Shown one piece after another: positions 1 to 10,739 of a stretch of DNA of 64,000 bases. The notes below the pieces were generated by a model, which ran no database searches, was not told where the DNA came from, and was given only the letters and a program-made list of their open reading frames with translations. The stretch is from positions 1,426,001 through 1,490,000 of the forward strand of contig NZ_AP024597.1 of the NCBI RefSeq assembly GCF_019704315.1, in the 5' to 3' direction. The stretch is from Stygiolobus caldivivus. Lineage in GTDB: Archaea > Thermoproteota > Thermoprotei_A > Sulfolobales > Sulfolobaceae. How positions within the stretch are numbered: the stretch's first letter is position 1; each line of letters starts with the position of its first letter. The position numbers were made by a program, and so were the translations under genes.

Positions 1-3000
1 GGGACTTGAAACTTCAAGTTCAAAAACTACAAGTTTTTTATGAGGCTGGTTTGTAGCATTCCCTTGGGGACTTGAAACTAGTTATTAAAATAAAATTGTC
101 TAGTAATAATAAAGACGTTTGTAGCATTCCCTTGGGGACTTGAAACCGTTGTGTACTAATATGTACCGTTCTGTGATATAGTCGGTTTGTAGCATTCCCT
201 TGGGGACTTGAAACTAGTTATTAAAATAAAATTGTCTAGTAATAATAAAGACGTTTGTAGCATTCCCTTGGGGACTTGAAACCGTTGTGTACTAATATGT
301 ACCGTTCTGTGATATAGTCGGTTTGTAGCATTCCCTTGGGGACTTGAAACTAGTTATTAAAATAAAATTGTCTAGTAATAATAAAGACGTTTGTAGCATT
401 CCCTTGGGGACTTGAAACCGTTGTGTACTAATATGTACCGTTCTGTGATATAGTCGGTTTGTAGCATTCCCTTGGGGACTTGAAACCGTTGTGTACTAAT
501 ATGTACCGTTCTGTGATATAGTCGGTTTGTAGCATTCCCTTGGGGACTTGAAACCGTTGTGTACTAATATGTACCGTTCTGTGATATAGTCGGTTTGTAG
601 CATTCCCTTGGGGACTTGAAACGCAATTTCTATAAATAACCCGTCTCTAAGTAATTTCGGTGTTTGTAGCATTCCCTTGGGGACTTGAAACAATTTGCAT
701 AAATTTCGTAATATTTAAATAAATTGAAGTTTGTAGCATTCCCTTGGGGACTTGAAACTCTAAACAGGGGAGGTCAGCAAAGCCCAACAATTCCAGTTTG
801 TAGCATTCCCTTGGGGACTTGAAACCCAAGAGGTGATTGAGTAATGTCCACTAATAGCGTTAGTGTTTGTAGCATTCCCTTGGGGACTTGAAACGCTTTC
901 AAATCAGCAAGAGAAATATTAAATCGAAAACGTTTGTAGCATTCCCTTGGGGACTTGAAACCTCGCCATCTTCGTCACCCGCGTAGTCTGCTACTAAGTT
1001 TGTAGCATTCCCTTGGGGACTTGAAACAGTTTTCTCCTAGTATCGTAGACGGCGTCCTCTCTTGTTTGTAGCATTCCCTTGGGGACTTGAAACTAAAGTG
1101 GAGTGTGATAGGTAATAATTGGGGATAAGGTTTGTAGCATTCCCTTGGGGACTTGAAACGGCTGACCCTATACTTGTCAAATAGTGGATATGCAAGGTTT
1201 GTAGCATTCCCTTGGGGACTTGAAACGAGAACAGGGGCGATGTGGATAAGATTTATGAGAAGGTTTGTAGCATTCCCTTGGGGACTTGAAACCTAAGGCG
1301 GAAGAGCTAAGCAAAGTAGACAGCGCTGCGTTTGTAGCATTCCCTTGGGGACTTGAAACCCCCACTTAGTAAATAAAAATTCAAACTGAAACAAATTGTT
1401 TGTAGCATTCCCTTGGGGACTTGAAACTTCTGCAGCTTTGTTATAGTGTCAATAGCTTTAGCAGTTTGTAGCATTCCCTTGGGGACTTGAAACCCGGTGT
1501 AATAATAAAGGCTACGAAGGATCCAGAGTTCCGTGTTTGTAGCATTCCCTTGGGGACTTGAAACACCAGCAAAAGGCACTCATATCAAAATTCTTTGAGA
1601 GTTTGTAGCATTCCCTTGGGGACTTGAAACCCTGGTGTTGCCGCTAATGTTATTATCCTTGTTATGAGTTTGTAGCATTCCCTTGGGGACTTGAAACCAA
1701 TTCCGTATTCGTCTTGCTCAACTAAGATTATTCTGACGTTTGTAGCATTCCCTTGGGGACTTGAAACGTAAACTCCCCAGTTTCTCTCCTTAACCTATCC
1801 AAAAGTTTGTAGCATTCCCTTGGGGACTTGAAACTCTGAAAGTTAAGAAAAATTATTGATAATGTTAGACAGTGTTTGTAGCATTCCCTTGGGGACTTGA
1901 AACACGGGGGCAAAAACCAAGACCTTCTTTTTTTAATTGTTTGTAGCATTCCCTTGGGGACTTGAAACACGCGAGGACTGTTAATACTTCTTGTTGAAAC
2001 GAGGTTTGTAGCATTCCCTTGGGGACTTGAAACCTCAGCCTGGAGCAAGCTATCGACATTTGCCTTACGGCGTTTGTAGCATTCCCTTGGGGACTTGAAA
2101 CCCTAATGCTAATGCTTTTCTATCTGTATTATTTTCAGGTTTGTAGCATTCCCTTGGGGACTTGAAATGCTAACTAGATGAGAAAATAGAAGAAGAAGGA
2201 GAGGGTTTGTAGCATTCCCTTGGGGACTTGAAACCCACAAAAACTTGGCTATCTCGTCTCTCAAGAAACTTGTTTGTAGCATTCCCTTGGGGACTTGAAA
2301 CCGGTTGTTGATTTGGTTAAAAAAACTTTACCCCGCCTGTTTGTAGCATTCCCTTGGGGACTTGAAACACCGGCACTTTTATACCGAGTCCAAACGGTTT
2401 TAAAGTTTGTAGCATTCCCTTGGGGACTTGAAACTTGCATACGCATATACACTACTCACACTAATTCTATCCGGTTTGTAGCATTCCCTTGGGGACTTGA
2501 AACCCTGGTGTTGCCGCTAATGTTATTATCCTTGTTATGAGTTTGTAGCATTCCCTTGGGGACTTGAAACGGAAACGTGTAGTTCTGTAGTTTGAGCCCG
2601 TCTTCAGTTTGTAGCATTCCCTTGGGGACTTGAAACACGAATCTGGTCTCACTTCCTCCACCTCTTGAGAAGCTGTTTGTAGCATTCCCTTGGGGACTTG
2701 AAACTTCACTTTTCAATAAGTGAAAAGAGTAAGCTAATATGTTTGTAGCATTCCCTTGGGGACTTGAAACTAGAGAAGATGGAGGCTGAGGACTGATGTC
2801 AGCGACGTTTGTAGCATTCCCTTGGGGACTTGAAACCTTTTCCATATAATGCGTAAGCTTTCTCTAGATGTTGTGTTTGTAGCATTCCCTTGGGGACTTG
2901 AAACAAACCCCGAGGAGGATGACGAAAGAAGACAAAATAGTTTGTAGCATTCCCTTGGGGACTTGAAACTCATAGTACCAGCAGGTACATACTCATACAT

Positions 3001-4372
3001 CATCAGAGGTTTGTAGCATTCCCTTGGGGACTTGAAACTATATATACTCATCACCGCTCAGTGCTGAGCGGATAGGTTTGTAGCATTCCCTTGGGGACTT
3101 GAAACAAGTTTTCCTCTCTTTTTCTGTGGAGAAACTTTTAGGTTTGTAGCATTCCCTTGGGGACTTGAAACTCGAACGACACTACTTGTTGAAGGACATA
3201 AAATAGGAGTTTGTAGCATTCCCTTGGGGACTTGAAACGACTTAGTGACTTCGTTAGAAGAAGGAGAACAAGTCAGGGGTTTGTAGCATTCCCTTGGGGA
3301 CTTGAAACGCGAGCTATCACTACACTAAGACGAAAAGACATGGGTTTGTAGCATTCCCTTGGGGACTTGAAACCGATTATTATCCTGGAAACACCAGGAT
3401 AACTGTAAAGTTTGTAGCATTCCCTTGGGGACTTGAAACTGAATTCAACTGACTTCTCGTAATAGAACTTCAGAGGTTTGTAGCATTCCCTTGGGGACTT
3501 GAAACTCACTCCAAATTATATAATATTTGGTGAATTTTTACAGGTTTGTAGCATTCCCTTGGGGACTTGAAACCGATTATTGCTATTATGATCCAAAAGA
3601 GGGGGCTATGTTTGTAGCATTCCCTTGGGGACTTGAAACACATGATCTTCAGCAGGCTCGAGAGCTTCATCAATTCGTTTGTAGCATTCCCTTGGGGACT
3701 TGAAACGAAGAAGTCAAAGAGACAATGACGAAAGTGAGCCAAGTTTGTAGCATTCCCTTGGGGACTTGAAACATCTAGCAAACCCTGAGAGCGTCAGTGC
3801 GATCGGCGGTTTGTAGCATTCCCTTGGGGACTTGAAACTGAAGGCGAAATCATCTACGCCCTAGCGTTGTTAGGGGTTTGTAGCATTCCCTTGGGGACTT
3901 GAAACTGTATGTTTCACCGTGAGGTGCTGATGACCATACCGTGTTTGTAGCAATCCCTTGGGGACTTGAAACTGAAGGCGAAATCATCTACGCCCTAGCG
4001 TTGTTAGGGGTTTGTAGCATTCCCTTGGGGACTTGAAACTGTATGTTTCACCGTGAGGTGCTGATGACCATACCGTGTTTGTAGCAATCCCTTGGGGACT
4101 TGAAACCACTCACGCAAAGCGTATGCACTCACTGTAGTGAGGTTTGTAGCAATCCCTTGGGGACTTGAAACAACCCGTAAGGTTTTAGTTTTTCACAGTA
4201 TTCTGGCTGTTTGTAGCAATCCCTTGGGGACTTGAAACTCGTAAACAGCAAAACCGTAATTGTCGTAACTCACTATGACGTTTGTAGCACTCCCTTGGGG
4301 ACTTAAAACGATAGCTGTATAGTGCTTGTCCTCCTAGACCTGCTGTTTGTAGCACTCCATTGGGGACAAAAC
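1..4372 (+). CRISPR. CRISPR array 1 (66 repeats, 65 spacers, cut at left edge)
   Basis: Repeats of 30 bp begin GTTTGTAGCAT and end GGGGACTTGAAAC; spacers are about 35-40 nt and the period about 66-68 bp. I counted repeat starts from 49 to 4345 plus a partial repeat at 1-12. The GAAAC end fits a 5-prime crRNA handle, so the array is transcribed on the plus strand and its leader lies left of the window. Repeats degenerate at the right end: 3943, 4077, 4142 and 4209 have GCAATCCC, 4280 and 4345 have GCACTCCC, and the last has lost bases near its 3-prime end. The repeat at 2139 ends AAAT. A short palindrome at 4446-4460 resembling the repeat end may be a further scrap. Several spacers are duplicated (see findings). 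The repeats create many false ORFs. Confidence 0.99.
79..592 (+). repeat. Amplified two-spacer block in array 1
   Basis: Two 38-nt spacers, A (starts TAGTTATTAAAATAAAATTG) and B (starts CGTTGTGTACTAATATGTAC), occur in the order A B A B A B B B from 79 to 592. A is at 79, 215 and 351; B is at 147, 283, 419, 487 and 555. All copies look identical, as do the repeats between them. This is expansion by recombination or slippage between repeats, or an assembly artefact. Confidence 0.95.
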
Positions 4373-4819
4373 TCCGCCATAAATTTTCAGCCGATAACAA
4401 GTGGCTAGTGACGTGAGCCGTTTATAGGGGGTCTTTCATGTTTTCGTTTCAAGTTGAAACCAGCACCGCCAATGACCCCGCCCATATGGTCACTCACATC
4501 TCCGTTTTAATTGAAATGATCTCTCTCAAATTAATATAATTGGATTTAACACTATTCATGGACTACATACACGACCTAACTTCTTTTAAATGACCTATTC
4601 GACTAAAGTCGTGGCCCCTGTTGACCGCCTTATCAGCTTTTTAGTATTGATTTCACCCATCACGTGTAATTAATGATGATGATTAAAATACCGCTCCGTC
4701 AAAAATACAATTAGGGTTACAACGAGTTCACGGGCAGCCCTTATCGGTAAAAAACGGGATATGGTGGTAGGGAGGAGGGATGGAGGAGGAACTACGTTCC
4801 CGATAAAAACGCTATGGGT
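4373..4819. other. Intergenic, array 1 tail to cas3
   Basis: No convincing ORF. The stretch holds the trailing flank of array 1, an AT-rich section at about 4500-4680, and the 3-prime flank of cas3. No RNA gene or clear terminator was recognised. Confidence 0.5.
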
Positions 4820-7066
4820 TTACCATATCAAGGCACCCTCGTCCTTCCTAGCTTTAAAACCGGTGTCAGGGTCGTAGAACTTGCCTAAGTCCCCCCTTTC
4901 GAGGACGTACCACCCCAGTTCGTCGTCTAAGCCCAAGTCGGGCTTTTCCCAGACCTTTACGACATACCCCTGTGCTTTCGCCATTAACGCCTTTACCTTA
5001 GCCCTCCTCTGGAAACCCTTTTCCTTCAAGACCTCTTTCAACTGCTTATAGACCGCCTCCGCCTCTTCGTCTAAGGTCACATAGACCGTGTACTTGGGCT
5101 CTTCCGTTATCAGCTTTAGCTCTACCTTGTCGAACTCCAGCTTAGTCACGTTCCCCAGTACTTCCGCCCTCTTCTTACTGGACTCGGGTTTAAACTTCTT
5201 CCTCACCTCCTCATAGTACTTCGACAGCAGCCTGTCTACGTCTTTTTCCTCCAGTTCCCTTACGCCCGACAGTGCTGAAAGGGTTATCTCTTCCGTAAGC
5301 TTACCGTAAACTAAAGAGAAGTCTGTGGAGTTAGCGCTTTCCCTCTTCACCCTGACCACGGTGAGCTCCCCTTTGTCCCGCGTCCACTCCCTGTTCACCC
5401 TACCCGCCGCTTGTATTATGGAGTCTATAGGGCCCAAGTCCCTCACTGCCTCCCTGAAGTCCACGTCTACACCTGCTTCTACCAGCTGTGTGGTAACTAA
5501 CGCTACTGCCTCACCCCTCTTCTTTTTCCTTATTATCTCTTCCACCCTCTCTATCCTCTGTTTCGGGGCTACCCTCGTAGAGAGGAAGTAGACGTCGTCG
5601 GTGCACTCCTTCAACGTCCTGAACCCCCTCTCAGCGGAGTCTATCGTGTTGAACTCCACCATCACGTCTTTTTTACCGCACACTTCCGCTGCTACGTCTT
5701 CAGGCCTCACGACTGTGTCGAGGTCCCTGAAGGTCACCTTGTAGCGGTTCGGCGTGTAGTTCACCGGCCTCACCCCCTGCCAGAACGGGTTCGTGGCGGT
5801 CATGAAAAGGGCTTTGATGTTCAGCTCCCCCACAGCCCCTTCCAGTGCCTCCTTTACTATGTAGAGCTCCTCTATCCCCATAGCCTGTACCTCGTCGAGG
5901 AGGAGGAAGGAGTTAGCGGTGTTGTGTAACCTCTTTAGGTAAGCGTTCTTTGAAGACAGCAGCGTGTTGACCAGTGCCTCAAAGGTGGTGACGATGAGGG
6001 GGGAGTCCCAGCTCTCCGCTGTGAGCAGTTCCTTCTCCATGTCCCTGTACTCGTCCCCGGTGACGGGGTGTCCCTTAGGCTCAGGGTAGGAGAGGTGATG
6101 GAACCTCATCACTTCCTCCCCGTACACGGAGTGGAGGACGTTATAGGTCTGTTCGATTATGTTAATGAAGGGCAGGGAATAGATGAGCCTCCTAGCCTTG
6201 TGCTTCAGCCCTATTACCGTACCGCTGATGGTCTTCCCGCTACCCGTGGGCGCGTTCAGGAACGTAAGAGGACCTGAAGGGGAATACCCCTTAGCGAAAT
6301 TGAAGAGCTGTTCCCTCATCGGGTAGGCCCTGCCTGACTTGGGTAACCCCTCGGCGTAGCGTATGAGGGGGTCGGGGTCTAGGGGCCCGTGCCTGAGGTA
6401 CTCGGTGCCGGAAGCACTGTGCTTGTCGGCGTCTATCAGTGAGGAGAACAACAGCAGCCCCTCAAAGTACCACTTCCACGAATAAGCCTTTTCCTCCACC
6501 TTTCTGGCCACGTACCCCTTTACCTTAAACACGGACTTTTCAGCTTGGCGGAGGAGGTCGTCGGAAGGCTTCACGTGCAGGGGGACCCCGAGCTCGGACG
6601 TGATAAAGCCCCACCTGTCGCTGAGCTCCCCTATCTGCGTCTTCAGGCAACCGTCATATTTCAGTTCGTCTTCTTTATTCCATAACAAGTCGTGGACTGT
6701 GGTTAGCCCTTTCAGCCCGGTGTGGTGAGAGAGGACTGCGAGCATGGTGAGTAGCGGGTAGACGTGGGAGGTTATGTCGTCGCCGGGGCGGAGGCTACGG
6801 GCTTCGCCGTAGGCGATGAGGGAAGAGACCAAGGCGTGGTCGGAACACGGTACTTTCTTACCCGTCCTGAGGTGTCGCTGGAACTCGTCGGTGTACTTGC
6901 CTATGTCGTGGAGGAGGCCCGCGGTATAGGCTAAGTCTGACAAGTCGGGCCTACCTGCTCCCTTCACGTTCTCCCTCGCCGATTCACCTACTTCCTTTAA
7001 GTGGTCCCTCAAATACTTGTCCGGGTGGGAACAGAAGCTGTCACGGAAATCTATACAGAGCCCCAT
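4820..7066 (-). CDS. cas3: CRISPR-associated HD nuclease-helicase Cas3
   Basis: 748 residues, the single-chain form of Cas3. It is the effector nuclease-helicase recruited by Cascade to unwind and degrade target DNA. The N-terminal HD domain shows H53-D54 in LLHDIGK, H77 in the DHA motif, the pair H114-H115 and D213 in LIDADKH. The superfamily 2 helicase follows: Walker A APTGSGKT at 272-279, motif II DEVQ at 391-394 and TAT at 423-425. DEVQ rather than DEAH/DExH is noted. The ATG at 7066 sits just behind an AT-rich stretch. The gene points away from the rest of the interference genes and is separated from cas6 by 1.1 kb, so it probably has its own promoter. Length is normal and the frame is intact. 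Confidence 0.96.
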   Translation of the reverse strand: MGLCIDFRDSFCSHPDKYLRDHLKEVGESARENVKGAGRPDLSDLAYTAGLLHDIGKYTDEFQRHLRTGKKVPCSDHALVSSLIAYGEARSLRPGDDITSHVYPLLTMLAVLSHHTGLKGLTTVHDLLWNKEDELKYDGCLKTQIGELSDRWGFITSELGVPLHVKPSDDLLRQAEKSVFKVKGYVARKVEEKAYSWKWYFEGLLLFSSLIDADKHSASGTEYLRHGPLDPDPLIRYAEGLPKSGRAYPMREQLFNFAKGYSPSGPLTFLNAPTGSGKTISGTVIGLKHKARRLIYSLPFINIIEQTYNVLHSVYGEEVMRFHHLSYPEPKGHPVTGDEYRDMEKELLTAESWDSPLIVTTFEALVNTLLSSKNAYLKRLHNTANSFLLLDEVQAMGIEELYIVKEALEGAVGELNIKALFMTATNPFWQGVRPVNYTPNRYKVTFRDLDTVVRPEDVAAEVCGKKDVMVEFNTIDSAERGFRTLKECTDDVYFLSTRVAPKQRIERVEEIIRKKKRGEAVALVTTQLVEAGVDVDFREAVRDLGPIDSIIQAAGRVNREWTRDKGELTVVRVKRESANSTDFSLVYGKLTEEITLSALSGVRELEEKDVDRLLSKYYEEVRKKFKPESSKKRAEVLGNVTKLEFDKVELKLITEEPKYTVYVTLDEEAEAVYKQLKEVLKEKGFQRRAKVKALMAKAQGYVVKVWEKPDLGLDDELGWYVLERGDLGKFYDPDTGFKARKDEGALIW

Positions 7067-8178
7067 TTTATATCATAACACCATTTTCAACCGTCTGTAA
7101 TAAGCGTTACGGTGGGAACAAGGGCGTTGAATAAATTTGGGGACGAACTGTCACCCCGTGTTGGGCTTACCCCGCGGCTGTTGAGGGCAGAGGGGTAGTG
7201 GTGGGCTCCCACTTGCGGAGGGGTAGCAGGGCGGCCCGGGAGGTCGCCTGACGTGTAGATCACGCTATTTACCTCTTTATTTTGGGGAAAAAAGCAAAGG
7301 AATTGCCTTTTATCTCTTTGACAATACACAGGCTTTTAGTATACGGGGGGTCATAGGCTGTACCGGAGGCGTCAAAGCAAGCCGCACTCAGGTCGTGAGC
7401 GGGCTCCGAAAAGCCCGTGACACTTTTTGTCAGCCGTTTACGCCTGAGGTACGACGTGTAGCAAGCCCCCGACCGGAAATTCCCTTCGTCAAAAATACGA
7501 GGTCGTTTGGGCCGCACTCGTTTCCGTTGCAAACCGAAACGTTGTTAGTGAGTAATCCTTTACGGGTGAGCAGAGGTGGGCTAAGCACACTTTTCGGTCT
7601 AAGCAGATGCGTGTTCATACCCGTACATCCCGCTCTTCAGGCCTTTTGTAGAACACACTTTTAAATATGTCAGCTGGTCAGAATAGAGAACTGGACAGGG
7701 ATACGCGTCAAACACCTAATTTTGACTCGAACAGAACCGGCTCCCCCAAAATAAAATGACGTTATGCCGTCAAACTCTTCATAACCGGGGCGGTCTTACC
7801 CACGGAAAAAACACGGCTTCATAACTTATTATTTTACCAAGTAGATCGTGACTGTACGCTTTACTCCCCTTATCGGAGTATACCGTAGTCAAATCGGGTA
7901 CTAACACGTCGGTGTGTTTTCTACCTCGTGGGGTCTTAGGACGTGAGGCGGGGGTGGGGCGGAGTGTACTCACGGCTGTAAGTGTCGTGTGTACTTTCGT
8001 GGCTCACACTATAAGGGCTTGTTACTTTTCGCGCCGAGGGGGGACTACTCACCTGCAAGTCCCCCTAACGGAGGGGTTGGGCTTTAAAGTCCGCACACAT
8101 TAACTCACGTGTTGTTCCCCCTAATACGGTTCTTCACTCCTACACATCCCCTCCTAACTCTAACACCGACCCACCGCG
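7067..8178. other. 1.1-kb gap between cas6 and cas3
   Basis: Short overlapping ORFs on both strands look random: Pro/Arg/Ser-rich, no shared direction, no promoter. The DNA is GC-rich compared with other intergenic stretches here. A gap this long inside a cas operon is unusual and may be a site of past gene loss. No tRNA or IS end was recognised. Confidence 0.5.
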
Positions 8179-8913
8179 TCATTCCCCTAATACCCCCCTT
8201 ATGCTTACCCCCTCGTACTCCAACATACCGAACCCTTGGCTGTTCTTTACCCCCAGCCCCGCTTCGTAGACCACTTTCAGGGCGGTGAGCGGCCCCCTCA
8301 CCTTTAACTTCCCCCTTGCCCCCTCGACCCTCGTGCCCTTATACCTCACCACCGCCCTCTTCCAGTTGTCGAACCTCACTTCTATGTCCGTCTTCAGGGC
8401 CTTACCCGTCAACGCCAACACCTTCCTCTTAGCGTTCATCTGTAAGAGGTAGGTGTACTCGAGCTGGTGGGGGAAATAGTAGTTACTCGTGTCCCCGGTC
8501 TTCTTCGTCACTACCACTGGCGAGAGGGTATAGAAAGACCCCCTCTTTGCCAACTCCTTGTCGAATTCCCTCATCGCCATTTTGTCTACTTCTAACTTAG
8601 CCTTCCCGATGTTGAACTGCGGCTCCGCGTTCACCCTCTCATAGACGTATTTTACTAACTTACTGAGGGCTGAGGAAAAGGCGAAGTAGACGTAGTCTTT
8701 GTAGTAAAGCCTGTCACCCCTCCTTTCAAAGTCCCCGTAAACCCTGGAGAACGTGAACATCTTGAACTTACGGGGCCCTAAACGCACGCCCGAGTCGTGT
8801 ATGTCCTTCCTCACTTTACCGGGGAAACTCTTGTAAAAAAACGACTGTAAGTAATAGTTATAGTGTACCGGTATGTAGCCCTCTATTAGCCTAGCCTTGA
8901 TGTAGAGCCTCAT
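8179..8913 (-). CDS. cas6: CRISPR RNA endoribonuclease Cas6
   Basis: 244 residues, usual for Cas6, which cuts the repeat of pre-crRNA to leave an 8-nt handle (here predicted CTTGAAAC). The signature is the C-terminal glycine-rich loop GLGVKNSQGFG before a final beta-strand; two ferredoxin-like halves are expected. H17, in PVHYNY near the N-terminus, sits where many Cas6 proteins have the catalytic His; this is inference. The start is 4 bp after the cas5 stop, so translation is probably coupled in a cas7-cas5-cas6 operon. Both arrays should be substrates because their repeats differ at only two positions, away from the handle. Confidence 0.92.
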   Translation of the reverse strand: MRLYIKARLIEGYIPVHYNYYLQSFFYKSFPGKVRKDIHDSGVRLGPRKFKMFTFSRVYGDFERRGDRLYYKDYVYFAFSSALSKLVKYVYERVNAEPQFNIGKAKLEVDKMAMREFDKELAKRGSFYTLSPVVVTKKTGDTSNYYFPHQLEYTYLLQMNAKRKVLALTGKALKTDIEVRFDNWKRAVVRYKGTRVEGARGKLKVRGPLTALKVVYEAGLGVKNSQGFGMLEYEGVSIRGVLGE

Positions 8914-8917
8914 GGGA

Positions 8918-9622
8918 TCACAAAAAGACCAGTTCCTTACTCTTCCCTCCTATGTCACACCTTATCCCTTTACCGCGTCCCCTCACTACCATCGCTTTCG
9001 GTTCCGTGGGGAAAACGTAGTCGTGCAAAATACCGGATATACGCCTCTCCTCGTACCTCCTCGGCATCCCGTACTCCAGCGTGTGTACCGCCTCAGGCTT
9101 TACCGTAAAGGACTTAACCGGTACCGCCCCGTAGACCTCTTCGTCGTCGAACTCCTCCTTTTCCTCGCACTCCAGCACTTCTTCCCCGTCCACCCAAGCT
9201 AACATCTCGCTTTGTCCGAAAGAGAGCGGGAACTTTGGCCTCCTGAACGCCTCTTCCACTTCCTTACTGTAGGTCACGTATATGTTATACCCCAAGAAAC
9301 CCCCGTCTGATGCCACTATGAACTCCCTTGTGATGGGCACCCTGTTCCCCTTCCCCCTCAACTTTTCAGTAGTCATTTGGTCCGTGTCCAGGAAGTTTTC
9401 GCCGAAGACCAGCTTTTTCAGCGGGGTCAGTGCTTCTACCGCGTAGTCCAGTTTGTCCAGTTCGTCGTAATACGAGTCCCTCTCCATCCCTAAGGCAGCT
9501 GCTACCATACCCATTATGGTAGTCCTAGGTGGGAAATAGTAAGAAAGTGAGCTGGAGTTAGAGAACACCTTCCTAAAGTGCGCCATCTTACCGTATATCC
9601 TCACCGATAATACCTTCACCAA
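8918..9622 (-). CDS. cas5: Cascade subunit Cas5 (Cas5b/Csh-type)
   Basis: 234 residues. The N-terminal signature of Cas5 is present: a strand with VRIYGKMAHFRK followed by SYYFPPRTTIMGMVAAALG, as in Cas5 proteins of type I-B. Cas5 caps the crRNA 5-prime handle and contacts the large subunit. The called start is TTG at 9622; GTG at 9619 is equally possible. It lies 25 bp after cas7 and 4 bp before cas6, in the same operon. Confidence 0.93.
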   Translation of the reverse strand: MVKVLSVRIYGKMAHFRKVFSNSSSLSYYFPPRTTIMGMVAAALGMERDSYYDELDKLDYAVEALTPLKKLVFGENFLDTDQMTTEKLRGKGNRVPITREFIVASDGGFLGYNIYVTYSKEVEEAFRRPKFPLSFGQSEMLAWVDGEEVLECEEKEEFDDEEVYGAVPVKSFTVKPEAVHTLEYGMPRRYEERRISGILHDYVFPTEPKAMVVRGRGKGIRCDIGGKSKELVFL

Positions 9623-9647
9623 GGCGTACCACTACGGTCTTTAGTCC

Positions 9648-10580
9648 TTAAGGGAACGTCACTCCTTTGTGTGGGAGGGGTACGGGGTTTAGCCCTTGGA
9701 GCTCTTTGCACACGTTATCGATGACGTCGTTATTACACCTGAGGTATACGGTCCCCTTGCCGTTTAACTTCTCCACCAGCCCTTTTACGCTGACCTCTAA
9801 GTCGCTTATGTCCCTCACGTTTTCCCCCTTGACCTTTACTGTCACGAACCTCCTCAGGTCGCCTATTAGTGTGTCGGGGTCTTTATGTTCCAGCCTCAGG
9901 TAAAGCAGGGGCGTATGCCCTATTTTACTCCTAGTAATACTCTGGTGCAGTATAGCCTCCCATAAGAAGTTGTCGAAGACCTTCAGGTCCTTGTCGGTCA
10001 CCTTAGTCTCCTTTCCCCTCCTCCAGCTAAAGGCACCGTAAAAGGCTATTAGCGAGTAGTACACCCTGTAGTCCTTGCCTATGTTCAACGACCCGGACTC
10101 CCTACCTGAGAGTATGGACGTGATAGACCTAGTGTCCATTAAGTCCACTTTGTGTAGGGAGTACCCCCACGTGAACTGCAGGGGGCCGGTGAAAGCGTAA
10201 GAGTCGCCTTTGCCCTTTGAGGACTCCCCCTTCCCCTTAGACCCCCCTTTCTTTGCTATCGTCGCACCGAACAGCCTCGCGTCTATACACTTGTCTAATA
10301 CTTTATCGGGGTCGTTACCGAAGTGTTCAAACCTCTCTGTGGCGTCTACGTTCTTCCCCTCCTGAGTGCTCACCCACACGTAGTCTTCACCGTACTTCAT
10401 TACCACGTAGTCCCTGAAGAACCTCTTCAACCTCACGTCGGTGACGTAGTTGGTCTTGGTCTTGGGGTCTATCCTAGGCCTGTTCTCGTCGTCCGGGTCA
10501 CCGTTAGGGTTCGCGTTCTTTACTTGGTAGAGGATTAAATATTCGGAGTTTGTGGTTGGTGAAACTCCTGCCTTAGACAT
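9648..10580 (-). CDS. cas7: Cascade backbone subunit Cas7 (Csh2/DevR-type)
   Basis: 310 residues. The N-terminal motif NANPNGDPDDENRPRID is typical of the Csh2-like Cas7 family of type I-B, which forms the helical backbone along crRNA. A Gly/Lys/Ser-rich insertion lies at roughly residues 110-125. It is the first gene of the cas7-cas5-cas6 operon. The ATG at 10580 is preceded on the minus strand by TTATTTAAAAAC at about 10594-10606, the spacing of a leaderless mRNA. Confidence 0.95.
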   Translation of the reverse strand: MSKAGVSPTTNSEYLILYQVKNANPNGDPDDENRPRIDPKTKTNYVTDVRLKRFFRDYVVMKYGEDYVWVSTQEGKNVDATERFEHFGNDPDKVLDKCIDARLFGATIAKKGGSKGKGESSKGKGDSYAFTGPLQFTWGYSLHKVDLMDTRSITSILSGRESGSLNIGKDYRVYYSLIAFYGAFSWRRGKETKVTDKDLKVFDNFLWEAILHQSITRSKIGHTPLLYLRLEHKDPDTLIGDLRRFVTVKVKGENVRDISDLEVSVKGLVEKLNGKGTVYLRCNNDVIDNVCKELQGLNPVPLPHKGVTFP

Positions 10581-10739
10581 AACTTATCAGTTTTTAAATA
10601 ATTATTCCACTTTAATAAGTTTTGTAGTCCCCCCCCTCCTTATACTGAAAATAGTCCTTAATACACCGTAAGTAAGAGGTGCTAATACCGGTAAATAGAC
10701 TACACAATACTTATTTATTTTGCCAAAATAGGTGTTGTT
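10581..10739. promoter_or_regulatory. Divergent promoter region between cas7 and cas8
   Basis: This 159-bp spacer carries a TATA-like element for each direction: TTATTTAAAAAC on the minus strand for cas7, and ACTTATTTATTTT at about 10709-10721 on the plus strand for cas8, each about 22-30 bp from its ATG. Both Cascade transcripts therefore start from one short region where one regulator could control both. No clear operator palindrome was seen. Confidence 0.7.

Noticed and set aside
496-4400. Many ORFs of 60-129 codons across array 1 with repeated SSPQGNAT, KSPRECYK or VPKGMLQT peptides
   Set aside because: They are translations of the CRISPR repeat in different frames, not genes.
7087-8103. 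Short ORFs in the cas6-cas3 gap
   Set aside because: They overlap on both strands, have random composition, and no promoter or recognisable family.
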